Below are positions 61,990-64,000 of a stretch of DNA of 64,000 nt, piece by piece (position 1 is the first letter of the stretch; each line of letters starts with the position of its first letter). The stretch covers positions 3,100,001 through 3,164,000 of the forward strand of contig NZ_CP004387.1 of assembly GCF_000299335.2 (NCBI RefSeq), in the 5' to 3' direction. Both the position numbers and the translations under genes were made by a program. Below the pieces are notes generated by a model. It did no database searches and was not told the origin of the DNA. It saw nothing but the letters and a program-made list of their open reading frames with translations. This stretch comes from Isoalcanivorax pacificus W11-5. Its GTDB lineage: Bacteria; Pseudomonadota; Gammaproteobacteria; Pseudomonadales; Alcanivoracaceae.

Positions 61990-63273
61990 ATGAAAGTGCT
62001 GATCATTGGCAACGGCGGCCGCGAACACGCGCTGGCCTGGAAAGTGGCCCAGTCTGCGGATGTGGAAAAGGTGTTTGTGGCACCGGGCAACGCCGGCACC
62101 GCACGCGAAGCGAAAGTGGAAAACATCGCCATCGAGGTGCTCGACAAAACAGCGCTGGCGCACTTCGCCCGTGACAACGACGTGGCCCTGACCATTGTCG
62201 GCCCGGAAGCCCCGCTGGTGGCCGGCATCGTCGATCACTTCCAGGCCGAGGGCCTGAAGTGCTTCGGCCCGAGTGCCGGCGCAGCACAACTGGAAGGCTC
62301 GAAAGCTTTCACCAAGGACTTTCTGGCGCGGCACAACATCCCCACCGCCGCCTACCGCAACTTCACCGACGTCAACGACGCCCTCGCCTATGTGCGCGAG
62401 CGCGGCGCACCGATCGTGATCAAGGCCGATGGCCTGGCCGCCGGCAAGGGCGTGATCGTGGCCATGACCCTGGAAGAAGCCGAAGCGGCGATCCGCGACA
62501 TGCTCGCCGGCAACCGCTTTGGCGATGCCGGCCACCGCGTGGTGGTGGAGGACTTCCTCGACGGCGAAGAGGCCAGCTTTATTGTCATGGTCGACGGCGA
62601 GCATGTGCTGCCGATGGCCACCAGCCAGGATCACAAGCGCGTCGGCGATGGCGACACCGGCCCGAACACCGGCGGCATGGGCGCCTACTCACCGGCCCCG
62701 GTGGTGACACAGGCCATCCACGAGCGTGTAATGCAGGAGGTCATCCTGCCCACGGTGCGCGGCATGGCTGCCGAAGGGCATCCCTACACCGGCTTCCTGT
62801 ACGCCGGGCTGATGATCGACAGCGACGGCACACCGAAAGTGATCGAATACAACTGCCGTTTCGGTGACCCGGAAACCCAGCCGATCATGATGCGCCTGCA
62901 AAGCGATCTGGCGCAGCTGTGCCTGGCCGCACTGGATGGCCGCCTTGACCGCACCGAGGCCGAGTGGGACACACGCCCATCGCTGGGCGTGGTGATGGCG
63001 GCCGGCGGCTATCCGGACGACTACGGCAAAGGTGATGTGATCAGTGGCCTTCAGGGCGTCGACGCCGTCGACCTGAAGGTGTTCCATGCCGGCACCAGCA
63101 GCCGCGACGGCGAGGTGGTCACCAGTGGCGGCCGTGTCCTGTGCGTCACGGCCCTGGGCGAGAGCGTCTCGGCGGCCCAGCAACGCGCCTACGAAGGCGT
63201 GCGGGCCATCCACTGGGACGGCTGCCAGTTCCGCAGCGACATCGGCTACCGCGCCATCGCCCGCGAACAGTGA
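61990..63273 (+). CDS. purD: phosphoribosylamine-glycine ligase (427 aa)
   Basis: PurD joins glycine to phosphoribosylamine with [24 protein letters not shown], the ATP-grasp segment [17 protein letters not shown], and [20 protein letters not shown] with [12 protein letters not shown] are diagnostic. The length matches the family. ATG 61990 is set by homology. It is co-transcribed with purH. Confidence 0.97.
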   Translation: MKVLIIGNGGREHALAWKVAQSADVEKVFVAPGNAGTAREAKVENIAIEVLDKTALAHFARDNDVALTIVGPEAPLVAGIVDHFQAEGLKCFGPSAGAAQLEGSKAFTKDFLARHNIPTAAYRNFTDVNDALAYVRERGAPIVIKADGLAAGKGVIVAMTLEEAEAAIRDMLAGNRFGDAGHRVVVEDFLDGEEASFIVMVDGEHVLPMATSQDHKRVGDGDTGPNTGGMGAYSPAPVVTQAIHERVMQEVILPTVRGMAAEGHPYTGFLYAGLMIDSDGTPKVIEYNCRFGDPETQPIMMRLQSDLAQLCLAALDGRLDRTEAEWDTRPSLGVVMAAGGYPDDYGKGDVISGLQGVDAVDLKVFHAGTSSRDGEVVTSGGRVLCVTALGESVSAAQQRAYEGVRAIHWDGCQFRSDIGYRAIAREQ

Positions 63274-63391
63274 TCCACCCCAGCGGCCGCCCGTCCGGGC
63301 GGCCGCGTTGCCAACCAGCCCCTGTGAAGCCCCCCTGTCCTTCTGACATAATGCTTCCGTCGTAGAAAAATAACCGGGGCCACTATTCCGT

Positions 63392-64000
63392 ATGAGCGAT
63401 GACGCGACCCGCATTGATCTCCAGCGGCTGAAGCACTTTATTCCCTTTGACAGCCTCAGCGATTCGCACCTGGCGGAAATCCGCGCGCGTATCCATGTGC
63501 TGCAGCTGCCCCCTGCGCGGCTGGTTTTCAAACGCGGCCAGCCGGCCGGGCAGGCCATGTTCCTTGTCAGCGGCGCGGTGGATATCACCGACGCCAGCTT
63601 TCAGGTACGCCCCTTCCCCGCCGACGACGATGAAAACTACCTGGCCCTGGACAACTACCCCGAGCACACCGTCAACGCCATCACCACCGAACCAAGCACC
63701 TTCTACCTGCTGGAACGCAATCATCTGGACCTGCTGATGACCTGGACCCAGGCGGCGGAATCCATGCTTGAGGAAGGCGAGGACGACCGGCAAAGTGACT
63801 GGATGGATGCGCTGCTCGGTTCCGAGCTGTTTGCACAGGTCCCTCCGACGCGCATCCAGTCGCTGTTTGCAAAGTTCGAGGAACGTACCTGTCACCTGGG
63901 CGAGGAAGTCGTGCGTGAAGGCGACGGCGGCGATACCTTCTACGTCATCAAGCAGGGCAAGGCGATGGTGACCCGTCGCCAGGGTGGACGTGAGGACACG
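63392..64000 (+). CDS. cyclic-nucleotide-binding-domain protein, 3' truncated (first 203 aa)
   Basis: Two cNMP-binding-like domains are visible. The first spans about residues 15-120 (FIPFDSLSDSHLAEIRARIHVLQLP, KRGQPAGQAMFLVSGAVDI). The second begins near residue 143 (LLGSELFAQVPPTRIQSLFAKFEERT, EVVREGDGGDTFYVIKQGKAMV) and is cut by the window edge. The first lacks a clear nucleotide-contact pattern. What follows (for example a catalytic domain) cannot be seen. No terminator was noticed between purD and this gene. Confidence 0.8.
   Translation, partial: MSDDATRIDLQRLKHFIPFDSLSDSHLAEIRARIHVLQLPPARLVFKRGQPAGQAMFLVSGAVDITDASFQVRPFPADDDENYLALDNYPEHTVNAITTEPSTFYLLERNHLDLLMTWTQAAESMLEEGEDDRQSDWMDALLGSELFAQVPPTRIQSLFAKFEERTCHLGEEVVREGDGGDTFYVIKQGKAMVTRRQGGREDT

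Noticed and set aside
59931-62228. 765-aa open frame on the minus strand across fis and purH
   Set aside because: It spans two certain genes and the strong fis terminator; no domain is seen in it.

Overview
The window is about 64 kb of GC-rich (roughly 60-65%), densely coded chromosome from a gammaproteobacterium. Its gene orders (nadD-rsfS-rlmH-mrdA-rodA-mltB-rlpA-dacA-dat-ybeD-lipB-lipA; aroQ-accB-accC-prmA-DUF3426-dusB-fis-purH-purD) resemble the Oceanospirillales/Pseudomonadales, and my best guess is the Alcanivorax group. That placement rests on gene order and protein flavour, not on a database search. I saw no rRNA, tRNA, CRISPR array, prophage or intact insertion sequence.

Layout. 1-11 kb: cell-wall elongation and lipoate cluster. 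11-16.5 kb: small envelope proteins, a heptosyltransferase-like GT9 enzyme, ArfB, a CaCA antiporter, a DOPA-dioxygenase-like protein, an SRPBCC protein and an NlpE-like lipoprotein. 16.5-19 kb: a TonB energising operon (exbB-exbD-exbD-tonB) behind a Fur-box-like site; the second ExbD has Asn at the essential Asp position. 19-20.2 kb: a serine hydrolase, followed by a 40-bp inverted repeat. 20.4-25.9 kb: sulfate ABC importer (yezD-sbp-cysT-cysW-cysA) divergent from a porin. 26-30 kb: a degenerate EAL protein, an RBBP9-like hydrolase convergent with ubiX, a DUF2214 membrane protein and mpl. 30.1-32.3 kb: a 721-residue lipoprotein of unknown function with a direct-repeat operator upstream. 32.5-43.4 kb: an amide/urea locus. 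urtABCDE is followed by formamidase fmdA and the zinc-ribbon gene fmdB; divergent from it is a 1110-residue sensor kinase whose N-terminal half is an NCS1-type permease, followed by a LuxR-type response regulator. No urease gene is present. 43.5-51.8 kb: PPi-dependent phosphofructokinase, a HAD phosphatase, a DEAD-box helicase, an SLC13-type transporter, inorganic pyrophosphatase, a GNAT enzyme, a higBA-type toxin-antitoxin pair and a DUF2333 protein. 52-64 kb: dsbD, then the aroQ-accBC-prmA-DUF3426-dusB-fis-purHD housekeeping run, ending in a truncated cyclic-nucleotide-binding-domain gene.

The most unusual material is: (1) the permease-fused hybrid kinase, with nine cysteines in a 38-residue linker and a sigma-54-like promoter upstream, facing an amide/urea transporter plus formamidase; (2) a family of three intergenic hairpins whose arms are each four copies of the heptamer TC(G/T)GACG, always within about 10 nt of a stop codon, one forming the C-terminus of Mpl; (3) the Asp-to-Asn second ExbD; (4) the large lipoprotein with helically phased direct repeats upstream. 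Coordinates, motifs and repeats were read from the sequence. Family names come from recognition of conserved motifs and gene order, and roles in regulation are inference.
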